The notes: generated by a model from the letters alone, not told the origin. 5,703 nucleotides of DNA from Auritidibacter sp. Marseille-P8566 (GCA_943325595.2 CALPQA020000151.1:1-5703); one strand, 5' to 3'; positions 1 to 5,649 are shown, numbered from the stretch's first letter. Numbers and translations: made by a program.

Positions 1-321
1 GACAAATATACAATTGATGGTGTTGACATTTTAGTTTTGGCCGAAGGACGTTTGGTAAACCTTGGTTGTGCTACAGGTCACCCAAGTTTTGTAATGAGTA
101 ACTCATTTACCAATCAAACCTTGGCTCAAATTGAATTGTGGAAAAACAGCGCGGCCTACAACAACGACGTTTATATGTTGCCAAAACATTTAGATGAAAA
201 AGTAGCGATGTTGCACTTAGCAAAACTAGGCGTTGAATTAGAAACGTTGCGTCAAGACCAAGCAGAATACATTGGTGTTGAAGTTCAAGGACCATTCAAA
301 CCAGAATATTACAGATACTAA
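1..321 (+). CDS. ahcY: S-adenosylhomocysteine hydrolase, C-terminal part (5' truncated by window)
   Basis: The frame is open from base 1 to TAA at 319-321, giving the last 106 residues; the start lies outside the window. The enzyme reversibly splits S-adenosylhomocysteine into adenosine and homocysteine in the cytoplasm, relieving product inhibition of methyltransferases, and uses tightly bound NAD. The visible part carries the family's strongly conserved segment [20 protein letters not shown] (about residues 25-44) and the C-terminal tail [10 protein letters not shown]. In the known structures the Lys and Tyr of the K-P-x-x-Y-R-Y tail reach into the NAD site of the neighbouring subunit, and both are kept here (about K100 and Y104). 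Nothing in this part suggests a broken gene. It ends just before a 7-bp tandem repeat and a strong terminator, so it is probably the last gene of its transcript. The identification is secure from the tail alone. Confidence 0.97.
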   Translation, partial: DKYTIDGVDILVLAEGRLVNLGCATGHPSFVMSNSFTNQTLAQIELWKNSAAYNNDVYMLPKHLDEKVAMLHLAKLGVELETLRQDQAEYIGVEVQGPFKPEYYRY

Positions 322-323
322 TT

Positions 324-351
324 GGTTGACGGTTAATGGTTGCTGGTTGAC
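324..351 (+). repeat. Four in-register 7-bp repeats, unit GGTTGAC
   Basis: Starting 3 bp after the ahcY stop, four heptamers follow one another: GGTTGAC, GGTTAAT, GGTTGCT, GGTTGAC. The first and last are identical; the middle two each differ at two of the last three positions. The array lies between the stop codon and the terminator, so it would be transcribed as 3' UTR. I recall GGTTGAC-type runs in other flavobacterial intergenic regions, but I have not checked this. No function is apparent. Confidence 0.75.
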
Positions 352-379
352 AGTAACTAACTAAAAATAATATAAAATT

Positions 380-433
380 ACCCTTGCACAAAGCTGAAAT
401 AAATTCAGCTTGAATGTGAGGGTTTTTTTTTTT
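380..433 (+). terminator. Rho-independent terminator of ahcY
   Basis: A hairpin with an 8-bp inner stem AAGCTGAA (391-398) / TTCAGCTT (404-411) and a 5-base loop is extended outward by CAC (387-389) / GTG (416-418) and ACCC (380-383) / GGGT (420-423), with small internal loops. It is followed by an uninterrupted run of 11 T (423-433). Orientation and position 58 bp after the ahcY stop make it the ahcY terminator. Confidence 0.93.
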
Positions 434-580
434 GGGGCGTGCCCTTCGTTTAGAACATTGTGAGGTACGAGGTAATCTGTGGTAAACTCGGTCGGGCTGT
501 TCGTTGCAATCCACGAGATTGCCACGTCGTGCCTCCTCGCAATGGCGTGGGATTTCCACTGCCATCCTTCACGCAAACGC
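434..580 (+). repeat. Composite dispersed repeat (element A), palindrome with a second repeat in its loop
   Basis: This GC-richer block begins with GGGGCGTGCCC (434-444) directly after the terminator T-run and ends near ACGCAAACGC (571-580). Its core is the stem AATCCACG (508-515) / CGTGGGATT (546-554), within CGTTGCAATCCACG (502-515) and CGTGGGATTTCCACTGC (546-562). The same two stem halves occur in opposite strand orientation at 3282-3321 (element B), but there only 8 bases lie between them; here there are 30 (516-545). The left flank (about 456-482, CATTGTGAGG...TAATCTGTGG) and the stretch 511-544 (CCACGAGATTGCC...CGCAATG) are imperfect inverted repeats resembling the widespread CATTGCGAGG...GCAATCT repeat family. 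The block lacks any credible gene; peptides translated from it are by-products of the repeat. Confidence 0.8.
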
Positions 581-599
581 AAGAAAATTTTGAAAATAA

Positions 600-628
600 A
601 TTGCCACGTTTCGTTTCACCACAATGAC
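600..628 (+). repeat. Decayed extra copy of the ATTGCCACGT...CAATGAC repeat
   Basis: ATTGCCACGT (600-609) and CAATGAC (622-628) align, with a spacer of similar length, to ATTGCCACGT (518-527) and GCAATGGC (539-546) inside element A, in the same orientation. The spacer has diverged (TTCGTTTCACCA here). I read it as a degenerate copy of the same half-repeat, which makes three related copies within about 175 bp. Confidence 0.55.
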
Positions 629-639
629 AATTAAAACAC

Positions 640-647
640 TATATTTG
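640..647 (+). promoter_or_regulatory. Possible promoter -7 box TATATTTG for the downstream ORF
   Basis: TATATTTG fits the Bacteroidetes -7 consensus TAnnTTTG. No clear TTG -33 partner is seen at the usual 17-23 bp upstream, where the sequence is CGTTTCACCACAATGAC, so the call rests on one box. Transcription would start near 654, leaving a leader of about 120 bases before the ATG at 774. Confidence 0.35.
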
Positions 648-716
648 AAAGAAATACGCTATTGAATGGTGATAATCGACTCTAATATGAGTATGTAGAT
701 ATTGTTTTTTAGCGAG

Positions 717-736
717 TATAAACAAGTTGGCAGTAA
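717..736 (+). repeat. Left boundary motif of cassette-like unit (TATAA...GTTGGCAGTAA)
   Basis: TATAAACAAGTTGGCAGTAA lies 37 bases before the ATG at 774. GTTGGCAGTAA (726-736) recurs downstream of the gene in two ways: as the exact reverse complement of its first ten bases, TACTGCCAAC (1401-1410), and as a direct near-copy GCTGGTAGTAA (1513-1523, 9 of 11 identical), which is likewise preceded by TATAA (1499-1503). Confidence 0.55.
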
Positions 737-773
737 GCATCTAACCGAAACAGAAATAAACGAACATAACAAA

Positions 774-1388
774 ATGAACGAAATAGAAACACTTTGCGAA
801 AAAATTTACTCAGAAAATAAGAATAGAGTTCCAAAGCAATTTATTGACTTTTACGAAGAAAATCAAAATACAATTGAAGGTGTTGACAAAACAAAAGCAA
901 ATCCTGATTATGATGGAATTATGCGTTTAACTTCTGACTATGCTCTTTCACTTTCCAACTATGGAAGTTCCAAAAAGGCAATTCCATATCTCGATAAATC
1001 AATTGAACTTTTCGAAGATAGTTCTTGGAATGAACTAGTAAAAATTCCAATGTATGAAATGCTAATTTGGACAAGAGGAGTTGAAAATTATAATAATAAA
1101 AATTACGGCAAAGCGACGAAAGACTTTCGCTATTTAGTCAAAAGTTATCCTGATAATGAAAAATATAGAAATTGGCTGCTTGCATCACGGACAATAAAAA
1201 TTAAAAAATGGCTTAACATTTTATGGCTCGGAAATCTAGTGTCTATTGGTTGTATCTCATTTATTGAAAAAGAAGATGCAGCACTAAAAAATTATCTTTT
1301 TATAATTGCAATTACGTTCTTTACTCTTGCTGGTTTAGCAGAAATTATTAACGCAAAAATAAAATCGAACATCAAAAAGAATAATTGA
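774..1388 (+). CDS. Unrecognised TPR-like protein with two C-terminal membrane segments
   Basis: The product is 204 residues from ATG 774, which is preceded by an A-rich leader. An in-frame TTG at 702 would add 24 residues, but that extension covers the GTTGGCAGTAA boundary motif, so I prefer ATG. I do not recognise a named family. Residues about 49-81 (GIMRLTSDYALSLSNYGSSK and on) and 96-128 (with the core VENYNNKNYGKATKDF) have the helix-turn-helix spacing and small/aromatic pattern of tetratricopeptide repeats, usually protein-binding. Two hydrophobic stretches follow at about 146-163 (WLNILWLGNLVSIGCISF) and 173-192 (NYLFIIAITFFTLAGLAEII), joined by a short charged loop, with a Lys/Asn-rich tail. 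The likely topology is a cytoplasmic TPR part tethered by a membrane hairpin. Coding bias is strongly AT-rich (many AAA, AAT and TTA codons), visibly more so than ahcY or scoAB, and the gene is bracketed by repeat motifs, which suggests horizontal acquisition. Function unknown. Confidence 0.8.
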   Translation: MNEIETLCEKIYSENKNRVPKQFIDFYEENQNTIEGVDKTKANPDYDGIMRLTSDYALSLSNYGSSKKAIPYLDKSIELFEDSSWNELVKIPMYEMLIWTRGVENYNNKNYGKATKDFRYLVKSYPDNEKYRNWLLASRTIKIKKWLNILWLGNLVSIGCISFIEKEDAALKNYLFIIAITFFTLAGLAEIINAKIKSNIKKNN

Positions 1389-1400
1389 ACGTAAAATGCC

Positions 1401-1523
1401 TACTGCCAACAAACACTAAAGCAATTTGGGTATTTGGCTTAATAGAAAAATGGTTTTTATTTAAATGTTTAGTAATAACCGAAAAATAAATCTTAATTTA
1501 TAACCCAAACCCGCTGGTAGTAA
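1401..1523 (+). other. Imperfect long hairpin / possible recombination site closing the cassette-like unit
   Basis: TACTGCCAAC (1401-1410) can pair with GCTGGTAGTA (1513-1522): eight Watson-Crick pairs, one G-U and one A-C mismatch. Inside it, TTTGGGT (1425-1431) pairs exactly with ACCCAAA (1503-1509). The arms are unequal, with 14 unpaired bases on the left and 3 on the right, around an AT-rich centre. This two-box asymmetric layout, 12 bp after a single ORF, resembles integron attC sites in architecture, but the canonical GTTRRRY / RYYYAAC boxes are not met. No integrase is in the window. The recombination role is inference. Confidence 0.4.
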
Positions 1524-1578
1524 TAGAAAGTTCAAAAAACGTACTTATTTTCCACTATTTAAAATGAAACTACAACTC

Positions 1579-1621
1579 ATAAAAAATCCTATTATTGATT
1601 TACAATAATAGGATTTTTTAT
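1579..1621. terminator. Bidirectional terminator between convergent genes
   Basis: A perfect 19-bp inverted repeat (1579-1597 / 1603-1621) with a 5-base loop ATTTA. The core CCTATTATTG / CAATAATAGG is flanked by six A on the left and six T on the right, so a U-tract follows the stem in either direction. It stands 36 bp after the scoB stop (minus strand) and about 190 bp after the stop of the plus-strand TPR gene, and can serve both. Between 1524 and 1578 I see nothing else. Confidence 0.93.
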
Positions 1622-1657
1622 AATGCTTCAAATTGATGGCTGCTAAAATGGTTTCTT

Positions 1658-2317
1658 TTAATTAATTACCATTTCAGGGATTTCACCTTCTATAAGTAAA
1701 TCGGCTTCGGTTGAAGCAATGATATGTTCTACAGAAACGCCCGGTGCCCGTTCCAATAATTTGAATCCTTTTGGTGTGATTTCAAGTACGGCCAATTCGG
1801 TAACAACTTTTTTCACACAACCTACGCCTGTTAATGGCAAAGTACATTTTTTAAGGATTTTGCTTTCTCCAGCTTTGTTCACGTGCATCATGGCAACAAT
1901 GATATTATCGGCAGAAGCTACTAAATCCATAGCGCCTCCCATTCCTTTTACCATTTTCCCAGGAATTTTCCAGTTGGCAATATCTCCGTTTTCTGATACT
2001 TCCATAGCGCCAAGAATGGTCAAATCAACGTGTTGCCCACGAATCATCCCAAAACTCATCGCCGAGTCAAAATAACTCGCTCCCGGCAACGTAGTAATCG
2101 TTTGTTTTCCTGCATTAATAATATCGGCGTCTTCCTCGCCTTCAAAAGGAAACGGACCCATGCCAAGTACTCCGTTTTCACTTTGAAATTCTACAGCAAT
2201 ATCTTTCCGTACATAGTTGGCCACTAAGGTTGGAATACCAATTCCGAGGTTTACAAAATAATTGTTTTTAACTTCTTTCGCGATGCGTTTTGCGATTTCA
2301 TTTTTATCTAGAGCCAT
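1658..2317 (-). CDS. scoB: Succinyl-CoA:3-ketoacid (acetoacetate) CoA-transferase subunit B
   Basis: This 219-residue protein matches the usual beta-subunit length. With subunit A it moves CoA from succinyl-CoA to acetoacetate, giving acetoacetyl-CoA and succinate, in ketone-body or short-chain acid use. The beginning MALDKNEIAKRIAKEV and NLGIGIPTLVANY are typical. The motif QSENGVLG (about residues 45-52) holds the catalytic glutamate (E47) that forms the glutamyl-CoA thioester in family I CoA-transferases. The conserved segments LPGASYFDSAMSFGMIRGQH (77-96) and KGMGGAMDLV (124-133) follow. It lies 86 bp downstream of scoA on the same strand without an evident promoter of its own, so it is probably expressed from the scoA promoter. 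Close relatives include butyrate-acetoacetate CoA-transferase subunit AtoA; the substrate is assigned by overall resemblance to the ScoB type and is less certain than the enzyme class. Confidence 0.95.
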   Translation of the reverse strand: MALDKNEIAKRIAKEVKNNYFVNLGIGIPTLVANYVRKDIAVEFQSENGVLGMGPFPFEGEEDADIINAGKQTITTLPGASYFDSAMSFGMIRGQHVDLTILGAMEVSENGDIANWKIPGKMVKGMGGAMDLVASADNIIVAMMHVNKAGESKILKKCTLPLTGVGCVKKVVTELAVLEITPKGFKLLERAPGVSVEHIIASTEADLLIEGEIPEMVIN

Positions 2318-2378
2318 AGTTTTATTTTTTGAATCTTAATTTTACAATTAAATTATCCTTATCGTTTCTCATCATCAA

Positions 2379-2406
2379 ATTTTCAAATTAAATAATTTTC
2401 AAATTA
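2379..2406. repeat. 12-bp direct duplication in the scoA-scoB gap
   Basis: ATTTTCAAATTA occurs at 2379-2390 and again at 2395-2406, separated by four bases. The second copy includes the complement of the scoA stop codon (TTA, 2404-2406). The rest of the 86-bp gap is AT-rich with no terminator-like stem. Confidence 0.7.
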
Positions 2407-3102
2407 CTTTTGCCTCACTGTGCGTTGTTCAATTCTCTTTTCATATTTCTCTCCTTGAAAAATGCGTTGTACGAATATGCCTGGAATATGAATTTGGTTG
2501 GGATCAAGTTCCCCAGCTTCGACTAATTCTTCTACTTCTGCAATGGTGATTTTTGCAGCACCTGCCATACAAGGATTAAAATTTCTAGCGGTTCCTTTAA
2601 AGATAAGGTTTCCAGCCGTATCGCCTTTCCATGCTTTTACAATAGCAAAATCAGCTTTGAAAGCGTGTTCCATGACATGCATTTTTCCGCTGAATTCTCG
2701 TGTTTCTTTGCCAATAGCAACTTCGGTACCGAATCCTGCTGGTGTAAAAAAAGCGGGAATTCCTGCTTGAGCTGCGCGGCATCTTTCGGCAAGTGTTCCT
2801 TGTGGTATAAGTTCTACGTCTAATTCTCCAGAAAGCATTTGGCGTTCAAATTCGGCATTTTCTCCAACATAAGAAGAAATCATTTTTTTGATTTGCTTTT
2901 TGTGCAAGAGCAAACCAAGTCCAAAATCGTCAACACCGGCATTGTTAGAAATACACGTTAAATCGTTGCTTCCTTTTTGAACTAATTCGGCGATGCAATT
3001 CTCAGGGATCCCGCATAAACCAAATCCTCCGAGCATTATAGTCATTCCGTTTTCAATTCCCACAAGTGCGTCTTGAACAGTGTTTACCTTTTTGTTGATC
3101 AT
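2404..3102 (-). CDS. scoA: Succinyl-CoA:3-ketoacid (acetoacetate) CoA-transferase subunit A
   Basis: This 232-residue protein matches the usual alpha-subunit length and pairs with ScoB to form the cytoplasmic transferase. The CoA-transferase signature [10 protein letters not shown] (residues 25-34) is present near the start, as in all family I alpha subunits. It is followed by [15 protein letters not shown] (52-66), the SYVGEN segment (77-82), [13 protein letters not shown] (99-111) and [14 protein letters not shown] (120-133), all characteristic. The start ATG at 3102 is preceded by an A-rich leader, and a promoter-like box lies about 35 bp upstream. It is the first gene of a two-gene operon with scoB. 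The gene is intact with no odd features. AtoD-type butyrate/acetate transferases are the alternative within the same family. Confidence 0.95.
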   Translation of the reverse strand: MINKKVNTVQDALVGIENGMTIMLGGFGLCGIPENCIAELVQKGSNDLTCISNNAGVDDFGLGLLLHKKQIKKMISSYVGENAEFERQMLSGELDVELIPQGTLAERCRAAQAGIPAFFTPAGFGTEVAIGKETREFSGKMHVMEHAFKADFAIVKAWKGDTAGNLIFKGTARNFNPCMAGAAKITIAEVEELVEAGELDPNQIHIPGIFVQRIFQGEKYEKRIEQRTVRQK

Positions 3103-3137
3103 ATCGTTTTTTAGTTTTTCTGTGTTTTTAGGTACTT

Positions 3138-3145
3138 CAAAAATA
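3138..3145 (-). promoter_or_regulatory. scoA: Candidate -7 box of the scoAB promoter (TATTTTTG on minus strand)
   Basis: On the minus strand TATTTTTG matches the Bacteroidetes -7 consensus TAnnTTTG. TTG trinucleotides lie 13 and 24 bp upstream; neither has ideal -33 spacing. Transcription would begin about 28 bases before the scoA ATG. The box sits just downstream of the pbp1A terminator, where an independent promoter is expected. Confidence 0.5.
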
Positions 3146-3186
3146 GGGATTTATTTGTCAATTTTTTCACAATATTGGAATAAAAC

Positions 3187-3222
3187 GAACCCCAAAATCA
3201 TAAATCTATAATTTTGGGGTTC
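3187..3222 (-). terminator. Terminator of the gldH-pbp1A transcript
   Basis: A perfect 12-bp stem GAACCCCAAAAT (3187-3198) / ATTTTGGGGTTC (3211-3222) with a 12-base loop. On the minus strand it is followed by GTTTTATT. It lies 126 bp past the pbp1A stop and just before the scoA promoter candidate, so it should insulate scoAB from pbp1A. On the plus strand it is followed by TTTT, but no plus-strand gene ends here. Confidence 0.85.
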
Positions 3223-3267
3223 TTTTAAAAGTAGTACTGAAAAGTAAATTATTATTTTATACCGAAA

Positions 3268-3340
3268 ACCCTAGCCCAGATAGCAGTGGAAATCCCACGC
3301 TTTTGGGCGTGGATTGCAACGTACAGCTGGAAAAAGCTCC
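3268..3340 (-). repeat. Dispersed palindromic repeat (element B) in the pbp1A 3' UTR
   Basis: On the plus strand it runs from AACCCTAGCCC (about 3268-3277) through AATCCCACGC (3291-3300), a six-base loop TTTTGG, GCGTGGATT (3307-3315) and GCAACG, to CAGCTGGAAAAAGCTCC (3324-3340). The stem has nine pairs and a one-base bulge. The reverse complement shares CGTTGCAATCCACG and CGTGGGATTTCCACTGC with element A at 502-562. It begins eight bases after the pbp1A stop and lies before the terminator, so it would be transcribed. I recall elements with the AACCCTAGCCC...GCTCC outline as common in Flavobacterium intergenic DNA; this is memory, not checked. Confidence 0.8.
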
Positions 3341-3347
3341 AAAAAAA

Positions 3348-5645
3348 CTATAAACTAAATTCGTCTGTATTTTGCTCGGTTTCTGTAGAATCTTTCTTCA
3401 CGGGTGGCGACCAACAATCCACTTTTATCGAAAGATTATCAGGTCTTTCGAAATCTTCTTTTGAGATGGTTAATGTTTCGTCGTTGTAGCATTTTTTCAT
3501 TAAAATACCCCAAATTGGTAATGCCGCGACGGCTCCTTGACCGTAGGTGATGCTTTTGAAACGCGCTGAACGATCTTCGCAACCCACCCAAATTCCGGTG
3601 ACAAGATTGGGAACCATTCCCATAAACCAACCGTCGGATTGATTTTGAGTAGTTCCTGTTTTTCCTGCGATTGGATTGGTAAATACATATGGATATCCCG
3701 TAACTCTTTCGTAACCGTAGCCACCACCTTGAGTTCTTAGTCTAGAACCTGAACCTTCTTCAGTAACGCCTTCTAATAATTTTATGACTGCAAAAGCGAT
3801 GTCTTTGTTCAATACATCGTGCGATTCGGGAATTGGTTCGTAAATTACCACGCCATTTTTATCTTCAATTCTAGTGATGAATTGTGGCTTGATGTAAACG
3901 CCTTGATTGGCAAACGTGCTGTAAGCGGCAACCATATCTTCAACGGTAATTTCTACTGCTCCCAATGCAATCGATGGTTGTACTGGAATTTCAGATTTTA
4001 TTCCAAGTTTGTGTGCCAATTCAACTACGGCTTCTGGGCCTACTTTGTCCATTAATTTAGCTGAAACAGTGTTTATGGAGTTGGCCAATGCTTTTTTCAA
4101 AGTGACCATTCCACGGTATTTGTTGTCGGAATTGCTAGGTGTCCAAGTTTCAGTAACGTGGTGACGCCCTACCGGAATTGTAAATGGAGAATCGATAATA
4201 GAATCGCAAGGCGACATATTTAGTTGCTCAATTGCGGTTGCATATACGAAAGGCTTGAAAGTAGACCCTACTTGTCGTGCCCCTTGACCAACGTGATCGT
4301 ATTGGAAATATTTATAATTAATTCCTCCAACCCACGCTTTTACATGACCTGTTTGAGGTTCCATCGACATTAAACCTGTTTGTAAAAAATGTTTGTAATA
4401 ACGGATTGAATCTGTTGGTGTCATAATTGTATCTCTTTCGCCTTGCCAAGTAAATACAGTCATCTTTGTTTTAATTCCAAACGATTTAATGATTTCGTCG
4501 TCACTTTTTTCTTGTTCTTTTAGTTCGCGCCATCTTTGGGAAGATTTCATCGCTTGCATTAGAATTTTATCGGTTTCAATCTGCGAAATATTGATGAAAG
4601 GCGCGTTTTTGTTTGTTTTAGCTTGTGAGAAAAACTCTTTTTGCAAATTAGTCAAATGCTCGGTAACGGCTTCTTCAGCATAGGTTTGAATTCTTGAATC
4701 GATAGTGGTATAAATCTTCAAACCATCTCTATAAATGTCATATTCAGAGCCGTCCGGTTTTTTATTGTCTTTCAACCAGTTTTTCATAAATTCCCTTAAA
4801 TATTCTCGGAAATAGGTTGCAATTCCATCTTTGTGGCTTTCGGGATGAAAATCCAAAACGATAGGTTGTTTTTCAAAAGCTGCCTTTGAACTTTCTGATA
4901 AAAAATGGTTTTTTACCATTTGTCCCAAAACGGTATTGCGTCTGTTGGTTACTTTTTCTAATCTTTTTATAGGATTGAATAGCGAAGGGTTTTTTAACAT
5001 TCCAACCAACATAGCACTTTCATTCACAGTCAAATCGCGGGGTTCTTTACCAAAATAAACTTTTGCCGCAGAGCGAATTCCAACAGCCGTATTCACAAAA
5101 TCGGCTTTGTTGAAATACATTGCGATGATTTCATTTTTGGTGTATTGTTTCTCTAATCTAATGGCGATTATCCATTCTTTAGCTTTTTGAATAATTCTGA
5201 AGGGCAAAAATTTAGAGCCTTCTCCGTGAAATAATTGTTTGGCTAATTGTTGTGTCAAAGTACTTGCTCCACCGCTAGTTCCTAAACTAGCAATAGCTCT
5301 TAGCGTTCCTCTTCCGTCAATTCCGGAGTGCTCATAAAAACGCTCGTCTTCGGTTGCAACCAATGCATCAACAAGGTGTTTTGGTAAATCTTGGTATTTT
5401 ATTGAAGTCCTGTTTTCGTTGTAAAATTTTCCAATGGTTACCCCATCAGATGAAATTACCTCTGTTGCCAAATTAGAGTCTGGATTTTCTAAATCTTCAA
5501 ACGAGGGCATAGAACCTAAAAGTCCCCACGAAGCAAAAAGGAAAAACACAAATAAACCACCTAAACTGTAAAAGAAAACCTTCCAAAATTTCTTTTTATA
5601 GTAATCGATGTCTTTGATTGGAGTGCTATTTTTTTTAACTGCCAT
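3348..5645 (-). CDS. pbp1A: Class A penicillin-binding protein 1A (bifunctional transglycosylase/transpeptidase)
   Basis: The 765-residue protein polymerises lipid II into glycan strands and crosslinks them on the outer face of the inner membrane. Residues about 21-42 form one membrane anchor after a short basic cytoplasmic start. The glycosyltransferase family 51 domain follows (about 65-245), with ATEDERFYEHSGID (97-110; catalytic Glu99), GGASTLTQQLAKQ (125-137), QKAKEW (153-158, probable second acidic residue E157) and RRNTVLGQM (235-243). The transpeptidase domain has the SxxK nucleophile motif STFK (S461, K464), SIN (523-525) and KTGT (662-665). All catalytic motifs are intact. The tail after about 745 is hydrophilic and of low complexity. 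The start ATG at 5645 is four bases after the stop of a gldH-like gene, so the two are probably co-transcribed; the transcript ends at 3187-3222. Symbol use varies (mrcA, ponA). Confidence 0.97.
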   Translation of the reverse strand: MAVKKNSTPIKDIDYYKKKFWKVFFYSLGGLFVFFLFASWGLLGSMPSFEDLENPDSNLATEVISSDGVTIGKFYNENRTSIKYQDLPKHLVDALVATEDERFYEHSGIDGRGTLRAIASLGTSGGASTLTQQLAKQLFHGEGSKFLPFRIIQKAKEWIIAIRLEKQYTKNEIIAMYFNKADFVNTAVGIRSAAKVYFGKEPRDLTVNESAMLVGMLKNPSLFNPIKRLEKVTNRRNTVLGQMVKNHFLSESSKAAFEKQPIVLDFHPESHKDGIATYFREYLREFMKNWLKDNKKPDGSEYDIYRDGLKIYTTIDSRIQTYAEEAVTEHLTNLQKEFFSQAKTNKNAPFINISQIETDKILMQAMKSSQRWRELKEQEKSDDEIIKSFGIKTKMTVFTWQGERDTIMTPTDSIRYYKHFLQTGLMSMEPQTGHVKAWVGGINYKYFQYDHVGQGARQVGSTFKPFVYATAIEQLNMSPCDSIIDSPFTIPVGRHHVTETWTPSNSDNKYRGMVTLKKALANSINTVSAKLMDKVGPEAVVELAHKLGIKSEIPVQPSIALGAVEITVEDMVAAYSTFANQGVYIKPQFITRIEDKNGVVIYEPIPESHDVLNKDIAFAVIKLLEGVTEEGSGSRLRTQGGGYGYERVTGYPYVFTNPIAGKTGTTQNQSDGWFMGMVPNLVTGIWVGCEDRSARFKSITYGQGAVAALPIWGILMKKCYNDETLTISKEDFERPDNLSIKVDCWSPPVKKDSTETEQNTDEFSL

Positions 5646-5649
5646 AATA

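Noticed and set aside
107..295. Minus-strand ORF within ahcY
   Set aside because: It is antisense to the conserved C-terminal domain of SAH hydrolase and has no supporting features.
296..565. Minus-strand ORF of 89 codons across the ahcY 3' region and element A (and the overlapping 361-582 frame)
   Set aside because: It is a translation of the terminator, the T-run and the repeat element; peptides such as RHCEEARRGNLV come from the CATTGCGAGG-type repeat. No start context or domain supports it.
434..628. CRISPR array
   Set aside because: The repeats here are unequal in length, in mixed orientation and not separated by regular spacers, and no cas gene is present.
1401..1523. Classical class 1-type integron attC site
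   Set aside because: The boxes read TACTGCCAAC and GCTGGTAGTA rather than RYYYAAC / GTTRRRY, and no integrase gene is in the window. Kept only as an attC-like architecture.
1719..2075. Plus-strand ORF of 118 codons antisense to scoB
   Set aside because: It lies entirely inside a well-conserved gene on the other strand and shows no recognisable domain; a shadow frame.
3286..3489. Plus-strand ORF of 67 codons beginning MEIPRFWAW
   Set aside because: Its start is repeat element B and the rest is antisense to the 3' end of pbp1A. It has no independent coding evidence.
3819..4055. Plus-strand ORF of 78 codons, and similar short frames at 4489-4683, 3439-3630 and 3500-3727
   Set aside because: All overlap pbp1A, whose frame is continuous and carries all catalytic motifs; these are shadow frames.
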